DNA from: a virus
Reading direction: 5' to 3' (one strand)
Virus record (IMG/VR): IMGVR_UViG_3300024239_000014
Location: 62,001-126,000 of that record
DNA length: 64,000 nucleotides
Position numbers and translations under genes: made by a program. The notes beneath the pieces were generated by a model, which saw nothing but the letters and a program-made list of their open reading frames with translations, was not told where the DNA came from and ran no database searches. Shown piece by piece: positions 8,314 to 16,929 of the stretch (positions are counted from its first letter, which is position 1; each line of letters begins with the position of its first letter).

Positions 8314-9210
8314 ATGAAAGTCAGTGTCTTCCGTCCGATCTCCATCGGCATCGTGACTGAAAACAAAGCATTGATGGCACACGACATCAAGGTAACCATT
8401 CCTGAAATCACTCCTTTCTTGGACGGTGAGTTGAAATCAGAGCCCACGAAGCATGAAGCCGAAGGCATTGATGCTGACGGGAACGCCTATCGTGAAGAAA
8501 TCGTGTCTGACAATTGCATCATAGCGACTTGGTTGCCGCGTGGTGGTAATCGCCAGACCCCACCGAATGTCCGTCGTGGTCAGCGGGTTCATGTGTACCA
8601 AGTAGGTGACACCGATAAGTATTATTGGGAGTACTTTGGTGCTGATGATGGGATGTTTCGTCTAGAAACAATCGTCCTTGCAATCAACAACAACCCAGAA
8701 GTTGAAAGCGAAGATACCGTTGATTTGACCAATTGCTATTATCTGGAAATTTCGACACACGCCCAGCACGTGACGTTCCAGACATGTAAGTCAAACAACG
8801 AACCCTTCGCCTACACCTTCCAGTTGAACACCAAAGACGGGTCGTTCACCATTACTGACGACATCGATAACTTTATCACCTTAAATAGCCCAGACCACAT
8901 CATCCGTATTCAAAACACAGATGGAACTTGGGCAGAGGTGAACCGTAAGAACATCAATGCGTACGCTCCTGATTCCATCACGATGGTGGCTGAGAAGAAC
9001 ATCACGTTCCAGTGTCAGGTGTTCACGGTCGAAGCAAAAAACAAGGTTGAAATCAGTACACCGATCACCCTGGTGTCTGACAAGATGTCTGTCGGCAGTG
9101 ATTTGTCAGTAGGCGGTAGCTTCACTCTAAGTGGTGGTGCCACCGTTGGTGGTGTCATTAATTGCCTGAAGCTTAATTCTACGCTGCCTATCACAGCGCC
9201 GAACGTGTAA
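8314..9210 (+). CDS. Baseplate central spike protein (gpV/gp5-like)
   Basis: 298 residues. Residues ~55-115 look like the OB-fold of membrane-piercing spikes (TPPNVRRGQRVHVYQVGD, then YYWEYFGADDG). From ~150 the chain becomes short, regularly repeated beta segments (FTITDDIDNFITLNSPDHI, ITMVAEKNITFQ, VEISTPITLVS) typical of the three-stranded intertwined beta-helix of P2 gpV, Mu gp45, T4 gp5 and phiKZ-type spikes. It ends with a Gly-rich GGSFTLSGGATVGGVI tip. There is no lysozyme domain, unlike T4 gp5. The protein should trimerise at the tail tip and puncture the outer membrane. A GAGG site precedes the start and a strong terminator follows. Confidence 0.8.
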   Translation: MKVSVFRPISIGIVTENKALMAHDIKVTIPEITPFLDGELKSEPTKHEAEGIDADGNAYREEIVSDNCIIATWLPRGGNRQTPPNVRRGQRVHVYQVGDTDKYYWEYFGADDGMFRLETIVLAINNNPEVESEDTVDLTNCYYLEISTHAQHVTFQTCKSNNEPFAYTFQLNTKDGSFTITDDIDNFITLNSPDHIIRIQNTDGTWAEVNRKNINAYAPDSITMVAEKNITFQCQVFTVEAKNKVEISTPITLVSDKMSVGSDLSVGGSFTLSGGATVGGVINCLKLNSTLPITAPNV

Positions 9211-9218
9211 GCGGTCAT

Positions 9219-9244
9219 ACGGGAGGGCCAGAAGGCCCTCCCGT
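9219..9244. terminator. Bidirectional terminator hairpin
   Basis: Perfect 11-bp stem ACGGGAGGGCC/GGCCCTCCCGT with AGAA loop between the converging spike gene and the minus-strand structural gene. The U tract is poor on both sides. The stem matches those at 29719 and 37687. Confidence 0.75.
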
Positions 9245-9251
9245 TATGCCG

Positions 9252-10508
9252 TTAATCAACCCGGTAGGTGATCTCAACGCTGTCGATATCGATGACCCTT
9301 GCGTTAACAAACCATCTGGGTAACCCAGTGGCTTCATAGTCAACAATCACGCCGGTTTTCTCGTACCGGTAAGTATCGATAACCTTTCTCGGTTCGCGGT
9401 AGTGTTCCATCGCAACCACGTACTTGCCGTGCTCAGGAAACACCAGATACTCTGGCAATATCCCATGCGCACCCTGCACCATCCCAACGATGTGGTGATC
9501 TGCTAGATACCGACCGGGTAGTCCTGTGTGCTCCAGTGTTCTGTAAGAAATCTGAAGATTAGGCGCATCAAGCAGTACCAAGAAGCTTTGTGACAATTGC
9601 AGCATGGCACGAACAGTGTCGTCGCTGGTCAGTTCAGCATAACTACGTCGACTGTCAGTCGGGTCATCATCGATCGTGTCGATTGGTAACGAAGATAAGT
9701 CGATCAACGCATTGCTTTGGTAATACCGTTCTACCCACGGCAACCGGTTGATCTTCACCATCACTGTGTCTTCAGACACCTTTACCAGCGTGTCGTTCAT
9801 CACATGCAAATAGCCGCCTAACACCACCATTGGTGTTTTCCCTTCAAAGGGGGTTGGGAATTTGATGTAGACGTTATCTTTCATCTGGTGACGTGTCGTT
9901 GGCTTCAGAATCTGGTTTGCTGCGATACTGAAGGTTTCAAGCTTGCCGATGTCCTGAAAGTCCAGAATACCAACCTGGTTGCTTTTAGCCACCCGAACAC
10001 TCTTCATTCCATCCACAATGTACAATCCGTGAATAGACGGGATTGCACGGTGAATCAGTCCGTTCACGGTAACGAGACAGTAATCGTGAATATCGACTGG
10101 GTCGGTACCTTCGCGTGACATCAACACATCAGTTTGTTCATATTCCGACAATTCAGTATCGGGATGTACCGTGTGTTTGGTTGGCTTGAAGTGGTAGTTA
10201 GCGGCAAAGGCGTCACCGCAGCGCAACGATTTCTTGGTCAACACCGGCACGCCATCATGGTGCGGTAGAGCACCGGAACCATTGATCAATAACCAATTGG
10301 TGAATGAAACAGATTCATTGACCAGTGCGTCGCGGATATCTTCGAGATGAACCGTCACACGTGTCGGTAACGATACATGGAATAAAACGAACATCACATC
10401 GCGATAGAGTCGGCAGATTTCACTGCAGGTCATTGCTGCAACGTCGACCTCTACCCAAGGTGATCCGGGGTTAACAGATTTCCCCAATGCATATCGATAC
10501 TGATACAT
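9252..10508 (-). CDS. Probable virion structural protein
   Basis: 418 residues, ATG at 10508 with GAGGAA upstream. The chain is beta-rich with no signal or membrane segment. The middle contains repeated short strands with Val/Ile alternation (YLHVMNDTLVKVSEDTVMVK), and the C-terminus also looks beta-structured (GVIVDYEATGLPRWFVN). It is a single-gene minus-strand unit between the spike and fibre loci, which in this kind of phage are virion genes. I do not recognise a named family, and a baseplate or tail role is inference. Confidence 0.5.
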   Translation of the reverse strand: MYQYRYALGKSVNPGSPWVEVDVAAMTCSEICRLYRDVMFVLFHVSLPTRVTVHLEDIRDALVNESVSFTNWLLINGSGALPHHDGVPVLTKKSLRCGDAFAANYHFKPTKHTVHPDTELSEYEQTDVLMSREGTDPVDIHDYCLVTVNGLIHRAIPSIHGLYIVDGMKSVRVAKSNQVGILDFQDIGKLETFSIAANQILKPTTRHQMKDNVYIKFPTPFEGKTPMVVLGGYLHVMNDTLVKVSEDTVMVKINRLPWVERYYQSNALIDLSSLPIDTIDDDPTDSRRSYAELTSDDTVRAMLQLSQSFLVLLDAPNLQISYRTLEHTGLPGRYLADHHIVGMVQGAHGILPEYLVFPEHGKYVVAMEHYREPRKVIDTYRYEKTGVIVDYEATGLPRWFVNARVIDIDSVEITYRVD

Positions 10509-10653
10509 GGCAGTTCCTCAAACTAAGGATAAAGGGTAGGGCGGTTTATCGTATGGTACCTACCCTCTGACGGTAACATTCAGCCATAGATTGAGAGGGT
10601 GAAATACGCTTTTTATTCCCCCATTCAGTCCGATGGTCCACACGGAGTCGCCC

Positions 10654-12576
10654 ATGATCGTAAAGAATTTTGCATGGCCCCTTGACCCTCACGCGTCAAG
10701 CGTAGACAACTACATCAAGGGCGAACGTCATGTTATCACTGCTGCCAACGGCAGCTCGTACCGCGTTATCATGCCTCGCGGTGCCCCTTTCTTTGTTAAA
10801 GACCTGAAGGTCACCTTTGTTCCCATGAATCGCGTTCTTCAAGAGAACGTCGATTATGCACTTGGTTACCAGTTTGAATTGATTAGTCGCCGTACCTACA
10901 TGCCGGTGTTCTGCGGTATTGTGATCCTCGACCACACCCTTTCCGGTACCTTTGAAATCGAGTACCGCACCCTAGGTGGTGAATTTACTCTGGATCAGCA
11001 GTCACTGGCCACGCTGCTGTCCAATGCCATTACCGATCCGCGCACCACCAGCTGGGAAGCGTTGACCGAAGTGCCGTGGTACTTCACGCCTATTGAGCAC
11101 CGCTTTGACGTGCAGGATATGGTCGGGATGTCCGGCGTGGTGGCTGCGGTTGACCGTATTTCTGCTGCACTGGCCGCACGTGAAACCGAAAATGAACTCT
11201 TGATTGAGCACATTCAGGAAACCAATAATCCGCACGGGACGGATAAAGAGCAGATTGGCTTGGGTCTTGTCCCGAACTGTCGCATGGCCACCGAGGCCGA
11301 AGCGTTGGCCATGCTTCGTACAGACCTCTTCTTGTCTCCGGCACACATGGCGATCGTACTGGCCCGGTTGAACAGCGAGACAGTGGCTGGTCATGCGGCC
11401 GACCGCAATAACCCACACTTCGTGACCAAGGCGCAGGTGGGTCTGCCGAATGTCGATAACTTCCCGACAGCAAACGACACCCAAGCGATCGACGTCAATA
11501 ATGACAACACTTTCGTGACACCACGTAAAGTGTGGCTCATGATTTCGACACGGGTGTTGGCGGCCATCAACGGTCACATCGCTGCTACCGGGAACGTCCA
11601 CGGATTGAATAAAGGCGATATCGGTTTGGACAAGGTGTCCAACATCGGTAAGGCCTCAGCTGTGGAGCTGGATAACCCGGCCAACCTGGATACTCATTAT
11701 CCGACCATTGCAGGTGTGGTGCGCATCTTTAACCGCATCTTCGGCGATGCCTTTACGTCTCACGCAGGCGCCAGTAACCCGCACAGGACAAGTAAAGGAG
11801 ACATCGGTCTCGGCGAAGTCCCGAACTACGCGGTTGCCGGTGCGGCAGAAGCGTTGTCCAACAGCGGTTCTCACTTTTCGACACCTCTGACAACTTACCT
11901 CCAGATCCAAGCGTTTGGCGGCGGCGTCGCTGAGGTCGAGAATAAGGTTGACGTTACCGGTACCTTTACGACCGATGACTTGAACAAGTACCTGCGCATT
12001 GCTCAGCCGTCGGATGGTACGTACTACGTTGGTCCCGATGCTACGGCTAACTGGCCAGACCATGCCACCTTGAACTTGCGTGCAGCTGGCCCTGGGATCT
12101 TGACCTTGGCCGGTAGTGGTGGGGTAACCCTCCATGCGCCAGCTGGTGGTAGCCTTCGTTTGGCGCCGGGTATGGCTGTATCGCTTAAACGCATCGCAGT
12201 CGATTCCTGGGATGTAATCGGCCAGACGATCAGTACTACGCCGGTGGGTACAGGTAATTCACGCATTGTCGTTAAGACACTCACTGACGTGGCTTACACG
12301 TTTGGTTTGGACGATGATGGGTCCTACCTGCGCCCAGATACCGACGTAGTATCTGAATACACCGTCCCGTCTCAAGCGGTTGTAGCTTGGGAGAATGATA
12401 CCGAAATCCATCTCCATAAGGCGGGTGTGAGTACGCTTATTCTAGCGGCTATGCCAGGAGTGACGCTCAATCCACCGGCTGATGGCACACTCCAGGTTGG
12501 ACCGTCGATGACGGTGGTTCTCAAACGTGTCGGTGTCAACATCTGGGATGTCGTCGGCCAGACCATCAGTCTGTGA
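10654..12576 (+). CDS. Tail fibre protein with NPH-type repeats
   Basis: 640 residues from the ATG at 10654 (GGAG 7 bases upstream; the ATG at 10633 lacks a site). Residues 1-170 form a virion-anchor domain that is recognisably shared with the fibre at 29844: a PLD-containing start, a xxFxxKxxxV strand, then G-T/E-FEIEYRTLGGEFT. Four copies of the fibre repeat NPHxxxKxxIGLxxVPN follow at ~191, 252, 314 and 375. The C-terminal third contains two copies of a ~100-residue beta domain, each ending W-D-V-(I/V)-G-Q-T-I-S. The pattern is that of a trimeric side or long tail fibre for receptor binding. It is the first gene of the long plus-strand adhesin unit. Confidence 0.85.
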   Translation: MIVKNFAWPLDPHASSVDNYIKGERHVITAANGSSYRVIMPRGAPFFVKDLKVTFVPMNRVLQENVDYALGYQFELISRRTYMPVFCGIVILDHTLSGTFEIEYRTLGGEFTLDQQSLATLLSNAITDPRTTSWEALTEVPWYFTPIEHRFDVQDMVGMSGVVAAVDRISAALAARETENELLIEHIQETNNPHGTDKEQIGLGLVPNCRMATEAEALAMLRTDLFLSPAHMAIVLARLNSETVAGHAADRNNPHFVTKAQVGLPNVDNFPTANDTQAIDVNNDNTFVTPRKVWLMISTRVLAAINGHIAATGNVHGLNKGDIGLDKVSNIGKASAVELDNPANLDTHYPTIAGVVRIFNRIFGDAFTSHAGASNPHRTSKGDIGLGEVPNYAVAGAAEALSNSGSHFSTPLTTYLQIQAFGGGVAEVENKVDVTGTFTTDDLNKYLRIAQPSDGTYYVGPDATANWPDHATLNLRAAGPGILTLAGSGGVTLHAPAGGSLRLAPGMAVSLKRIAVDSWDVIGQTISTTPVGTGNSRIVVKTLTDVAYTFGLDDDGSYLRPDTDVVSEYTVPSQAVVAWENDTEIHLHKAGVSTLILAAMPGVTLNPPADGTLQVGPSMTVVLKRVGVNIWDVVGQTISL

Positions 12577-12584
12577 GGTGAACC

Positions 12585-13055
12585 ATGATACCTGGAGTCA
12601 TTGCTTGGCGCGGTGGTAAGAAGGATACGAGCAGCTATGCGCTATCGTGGACTTACCCGGTCTTAGTGTCAGATGGTTTCGCCTCTCAAGTCGCGCCAGG
12701 TAACGGCTACGCCTTATCGTTCGGTAATGAAATACCTTCTTACCAGGTAGGGTTGGGGATCGCTCCTGGTGCCATACTGCTTGACGCAGAAGAAGTGGTA
12801 ATGAAAAGAACGACCGTCGATGACGGTGGTGGTTATGTATCGTCAATTGGTTTAGCTGCCACCGCCGTACTTAAAAACGTGCTGGTTAGCAGACATCTGC
12901 CAATGGACGACAATAGCCAGTGCTACTCGTCATCGATGAGCATTGTCGCTGGAGCCGTGCTAAAAGAAACGTTGGTTGGCTACACAGTCGACTACGAAGC
13001 CGGTACAGGTCTTATCGCCCAGCTCGGTTTTGCCGGCACGGCATCGCTTTATTAG
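12585..13055 (+). CDS. Small repeat-containing fibre-associated protein
   Basis: 156 residues, 8 bases after the fibre stop with a GAGGTG site. After a short N-terminus (MIPGVIAWRGGKKD) the chain seems to consist of three or four ~38-residue beta repeats, each with a Gly/Ser-rich Y-x-S-S-(I/M)-G/S-type turn followed by AxxAVLKxxLV. It has no signal peptide. The N-terminal MIPxxxxWxx resembles the starts of the fibre proteins at 14029 and 16930, hinting at a common docking peptide. It is probably a fibre tip, adaptor or chaperone; function is not proven. Confidence 0.5.
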   Translation: MIPGVIAWRGGKKDTSSYALSWTYPVLVSDGFASQVAPGNGYALSFGNEIPSYQVGLGIAPGAILLDAEEVVMKRTTVDDGGGYVSSIGLAATAVLKNVLVSRHLPMDDNSQCYSSSMSIVAGAVLKETLVGYTVDYEAGTGLIAQLGFAGTASLY

Positions 13056-13065
13056 GAGACGAAGA

Positions 13066-13974
13066 ATGTTTACAGTAGACATGCGAATGCAGGGTATCGT
13101 CGGTGTCGGCAAAATGGTCAATGGCAAATACGTTCATGCCAATACGACCGAAAACATGATTGTTGATAGCGGTCTCGAGTTAATCGGTAACGTGGATGCC
13201 GACGTTGCCAGCAAATACTGTCTGGTCGGCAGCGATGGAACACCGACCAATGCTGCGATGACAACGCTCTTATCGCGAATCGGTACCGCCTCCGCTTACG
13301 CGTCGGGTTCGTCGGATGTTTTTGGCGGAACCCCGGGTGTTGATGCCTATGTGTCACTTATCCGAACTTACACCTTTGCTCTGGGTGCGGTTACTGGTAA
13401 CGTTGCCGAGATTGGGTTCTTTGATACGTCGGGGACGAGTAGAAAAATGTTCTCCCGTATGATTCCCAAGGACGCAGAACAAACCCCGGTCACGATCCCC
13501 ATTTCAAACGAAGAACAACTCGTCGTCACCTACGAACTACGCGCGTATCTGCCACCGGTTGTTGATACCACCATGACCATCGACCTCAAAGGAGTACCTA
13601 CCGTTATTCCGGTAAAAATCACCCCATTGACTGCAAACTCCACCGTCTGGTCGCCGGGTACAAATGTTGTGACCACGACAAACACTTACGTTCAAGACAG
13701 TTTGATTACGCCCGTTCCTGGTGTATCGTCGGGGTATCTCTTAGGTAACAGAGAATACGTCACTAATTGGAGCAACCCTGCCTATGTTCCAGGTAGCTAC
13801 GAACGGGTGAAGGCTTTGACGATCCCGATCAACCTCGCTGCTTGGCCGGGTGGTATTCAGTCGATGGTTATCCATTCTAAGTACTACATCGGTTTCTCGA
13901 TCCCGATCCCAAAACAAGCGGGCGACACTCTAACGATTCCCTTTAAGTGGTCGTGGGGGCGCTACGGCGAATAA
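13066..13974 (+). CDS. Tail fibre or adhesin subunit
   Basis: 302 residues from the ATG at 13066, preceded by AGGAGA; a longer reading from 12976 overlaps the previous gene and has no site. The product is beta-rich with Thr, Ser and Val-rich sheets. Residues ~20-160 (TENMIVDSGLELIGN..., FALGAVTGNVAEIGFFD) resemble the Phage-tail-collar-adjacent 'GNVAEIGF' segment seen in many phage fibre or adhesin proteins. The C-terminal half has one long proline-bounded beta domain. Likely a receptor-binding subunit of the adhesin cluster. Confidence in the exact role is low. Confidence 0.6.
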   Translation: MFTVDMRMQGIVGVGKMVNGKYVHANTTENMIVDSGLELIGNVDADVASKYCLVGSDGTPTNAAMTTLLSRIGTASAYASGSSDVFGGTPGVDAYVSLIRTYTFALGAVTGNVAEIGFFDTSGTSRKMFSRMIPKDAEQTPVTIPISNEEQLVVTYELRAYLPPVVDTTMTIDLKGVPTVIPVKITPLTANSTVWSPGTNVVTTTNTYVQDSLITPVPGVSSGYLLGNREYVTNWSNPAYVPGSYERVKALTIPINLAAWPGGIQSMVIHSKYYIGFSIPIPKQAGDTLTIPFKWSWGRYGE

Positions 13975-13987
13975 CACATGGTCTAAT

Positions 13988-14011
13988 AGGGCGGGGCAGA
14001 AGCCCCGCCCT
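13988..14011 (+). terminator. Rho-independent terminator between fibre genes
   Basis: Stem AGGGCGGGGC/GCCCCGCCCT, loop AGAA, then TTTTATCC. It lies between two same-strand genes, so it probably attenuates transcription; the downstream ribosome site (GGAGG) starts just after the U tract. Confidence 0.8.
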
Positions 14012-14028
14012 TTTATCCGGAGGTTGTA

Positions 14029-16920
14029 ATGATACCGAGTAACAGCTGGTCAAACGCACCATACCCGACAAAGGTAAAGCGCTATCAAACGAGTACGTTT
14101 GCCACCCAACAAACAAGTAGTTCACTTGGACCTGTGGCGGTCGGCGATATTAGTAAAGGTCTTCAACATCGCCAATGGTTCTGCAAGTGGGATGAAACTA
14201 CAGGCAACGTTCTTCTTGACGGTAGCACGGTGTTGTTCAATGCACCTAACCTCGAAACATTGAGTCTGGCATTTGATCAAGTCGGTCGGGCTGTGGTGGC
14301 CTACATGGCCAATAATATTGTTAGTATTTGGCATTACGATGCCAATGCTGACGGTTTCGTGTCGACACAGCTCTGTTTCGGCGACCAGCCGTTGTTGGCC
14401 ATGGACCTGCACGAACAGATCTATGTTGCCATGTCCGACGTACTTCTTTTCTACCGGCGCGGCGAGTTCATCTATTACCGCACTCAGCGTGATAAATACC
14501 GAATTGAACGAAAACCGCCCGTGAATAACGACGGTTGGATTTCTTTGCTTGGAATCGGGATGGGCGATAATCGCCGGTTTGTTGTCAAATATCGCAGTAA
14601 CCATCCGTTGGCCGCCGAACCTGTTTCGCTGTCGGTTGTGCGTGAATTTAATGCGCACGTTGTTCGTGATCCGCATCTTGACTTTGTAAAAGCAACACAG
14701 TCGGAATTAGATCCAGCCACCGGCTGGAGCACGGTTAACGTTGCAGGCACAGCAAACGTTACAACGCTTGACCACGAACTTCAGGTTACGGCCAGTACGA
14801 GCGCGTACCGTATTCTACATCACGCAACCCCTATCGGCGTTGTCCCCAATATTTTTGTTGAGGGTATTTGCACCGATATCGGAAATGGTTACGCTGGCGT
14901 CGGCGTGTACAACACAGCCGGTGGCCGCCACATTTCCGCGGTCTTTAACAGTAACACAAACGAAGTATACATCGCATCCGGCTCAGGCGGTGTTGATGTC
15001 GCCATTTCAGCAAGAGTTGCGCTTACCGTCCAATCGGGGGACCGCATTGGTCTTGGTTTCGTAGCTGGTGTTTACCACCTGTGGTACTATTCACCAACCA
15101 CCACTACCGGATGGTTCAAGGTTCTGGAGTTTAACGCAGCTTCCACAATTTACGACCTAGCCACCGCCGACCTTTCGACCTACAGACCTTCAATCGTGGT
15201 TAACGCTCTTGCAGCCAGCACTTGGGGTGTATCTGAATTTGTGGCTTCTCGCTTCGGTTTTACCGGAGTGAAGGATTTGACGCTGGTTACCAAATCAGAT
15301 GGTCAGCCGTACCTTTTCGAAGGCAAATATTATTTTGCCACGACACTGGAAGTACCAGGTAATCGTACCCAGTTTGCAATCTGTACGGTTGACGTCGATA
15401 CCGGAACATTGCGGATAAAGTCACTGTTTCAGTTCAACCGTGGTGGTCCGTCGCCGGATGCTTACGGGTCGGTGTGTTTGGTTAACGGAGTGTGGAACTT
15501 CTTTACTATACAGTCATCCGGCGCTAACGCCGGTCAACCGCAGTTGTCGCTATTTTACGGCGATCTTTCAGCGGGTGCCCATCTGCTTGAGAGACAAAAT
15601 CTTGTTTTGCCACAAACTGCAGGCAAACAGGTGTTTTCAGTTGCGGCTGTTAGACCAGGTCAGTCTGTTTGGACCATTCAATACAGTACTTCAGCCACTG
15701 AAAGGTTTGGTTCGGATACTGTTCTTCATTTGGCTTCAACGTCTAACTTCGTTACTTTTAATTCGGTGTACAATGGGACGGCCGAGCCAGGTGTAGGTGG
15801 TGGGAAGTTTTCGTACTTAAACAACCGCCTTCTGATTCTTGCAGGTGATGATCAAGGTAACCTGGTCGTTAAGGATATCTTCGGTTTAACGCGCGAAGTA
15901 GTGAATGGCTTCATCGCTCCAGTTGGTGGTGTGTCAGTTGGTGCCAACTTGGTCCAGTACGGATCATTTATTTACCTGGTGTCGACATCGCCTGCCGATG
16001 GCTTGCGGATTCACGACAACATCCCAGCTGAATTTGACGACCGTTATCGGTTTGTTGTTGGTTGCGATGATCCTGAATTTGCACGCTTTTTCGACAGTGC
16101 ACTCGGGACGCCGGCGACCACGGACTTGTCCTTTAACCAGAAACCAACGGTATCTGCCATTACGTCAGATGGGCAACGTCTAGCGGTTTATGACTCCAGA
16201 ATCATTCTGTACAAAATTGTTTTGGGGGTCGGTGAAACATCACCGCTGGTGATTGTCGCTGACCATGTCACCGCGTTGGCGTTTAGCCAAGATGGTCGGT
16301 TCTTGTATATTGGGCGAAGTGTTGCACCGTACATCAGGGTGTATGATGTAATCAGAGAAATCGAAGTACCTGCACCCATTGTGTCGGCAGCAGTAACATC
16401 ATTCGATATCTCGTCTACGGGGTTGATTCTTGCAGTAGGGATTAATTCGGTAGCAGGTGTCGCGCTGTTTTCAACGGCCGACTTGTCAGTAATTTCTTTC
16501 CCACTGCATGGGGCGGCTGGAACATTCGTTAAGTTTGTTCTTGATGATCAACTCCTGGTCGTTGGCGATGGCATTCTGTCTACGGTATACCGAACTGCTG
16601 ACTGGACTACTGTTAAGAAAGCAGTACTTCCACCAGGGCCGGTGACCGCCATCACTGAGACTCCTGACCAAGAGTACCTCATTGTAGCAACCGATACAGA
16701 AACCAAAGCGATCCGCATGCTGGATTGGTCTGTCGATACTACCATGCCTTCGTTTTCTGGAGTGACTTCTGCTCAACTGGTTAACAGTGGCCGTTGGTTA
16801 TTCCTGACAGGCTCTTTTGCTGAAGGGTATATTGTACTCAACACGTCTAATTTCGGTGTCGAACAAAGCGGGTCTGCTATCACCGGTGTGACAACGGGCT
16901 TTGCTTATCGCATTGAATAA
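14029..16920 (+). CDS. Large adhesin with beta-propeller-like C-terminal half
   Basis: 963 residues, GGAGG site upstream. The first ~230 residues are WD/propeller-like strands (LDLAFDQVGRAVVAYMANN). The middle (~230-430) looks like a concanavalin/LamG-type sandwich (VGVYNTAGGRHISAVFN). From ~560 onward there are repeated ~40-residue units with a YVTN/WD40-like rhythm, for example VTALAFSQDGRFLYIGRS then IRVYDV, and VTAITETPDQEYLIVATD. A propeller in a phage adhesin could bind a protein or glycan receptor. It sits in the fibre operon directly before the 586-residue adhesin. No catalytic motif is seen. The propeller call is from repeat pattern only. Confidence 0.6.
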   Translation: MIPSNSWSNAPYPTKVKRYQTSTFATQQTSSSLGPVAVGDISKGLQHRQWFCKWDETTGNVLLDGSTVLFNAPNLETLSLAFDQVGRAVVAYMANNIVSIWHYDANADGFVSTQLCFGDQPLLAMDLHEQIYVAMSDVLLFYRRGEFIYYRTQRDKYRIERKPPVNNDGWISLLGIGMGDNRRFVVKYRSNHPLAAEPVSLSVVREFNAHVVRDPHLDFVKATQSELDPATGWSTVNVAGTANVTTLDHELQVTASTSAYRILHHATPIGVVPNIFVEGICTDIGNGYAGVGVYNTAGGRHISAVFNSNTNEVYIASGSGGVDVAISARVALTVQSGDRIGLGFVAGVYHLWYYSPTTTTGWFKVLEFNAASTIYDLATADLSTYRPSIVVNALAASTWGVSEFVASRFGFTGVKDLTLVTKSDGQPYLFEGKYYFATTLEVPGNRTQFAICTVDVDTGTLRIKSLFQFNRGGPSPDAYGSVCLVNGVWNFFTIQSSGANAGQPQLSLFYGDLSAGAHLLERQNLVLPQTAGKQVFSVAAVRPGQSVWTIQYSTSATERFGSDTVLHLASTSNFVTFNSVYNGTAEPGVGGGKFSYLNNRLLILAGDDQGNLVVKDIFGLTREVVNGFIAPVGGVSVGANLVQYGSFIYLVSTSPADGLRIHDNIPAEFDDRYRFVVGCDDPEFARFFDSALGTPATTDLSFNQKPTVSAITSDGQRLAVYDSRIILYKIVLGVGETSPLVIVADHVTALAFSQDGRFLYIGRSVAPYIRVYDVIREIEVPAPIVSAAVTSFDISSTGLILAVGINSVAGVALFSTADLSVISFPLHGAAGTFVKFVLDDQLLVVGDGILSTVYRTADWTTVKKAVLPPGPVTAITETPDQEYLIVATDTETKAIRMLDWSVDTTMPSFSGVTSAQLVNSGRWLFLTGSFAEGYIVLNTSNFGVEQSGSAITGVTTGFAYRIE

Positions 16921-16929
16921 GGAGTTTTC

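Noticed and set aside
10509-10653. ACCCTCT/AGAGGGT inverted repeat before the first fibre gene as a terminator
   Set aside because: The loop would be about 25 bases and the stem only 7; the downstream CTTTTTATT is suggestive, but the evidence is too weak to list.
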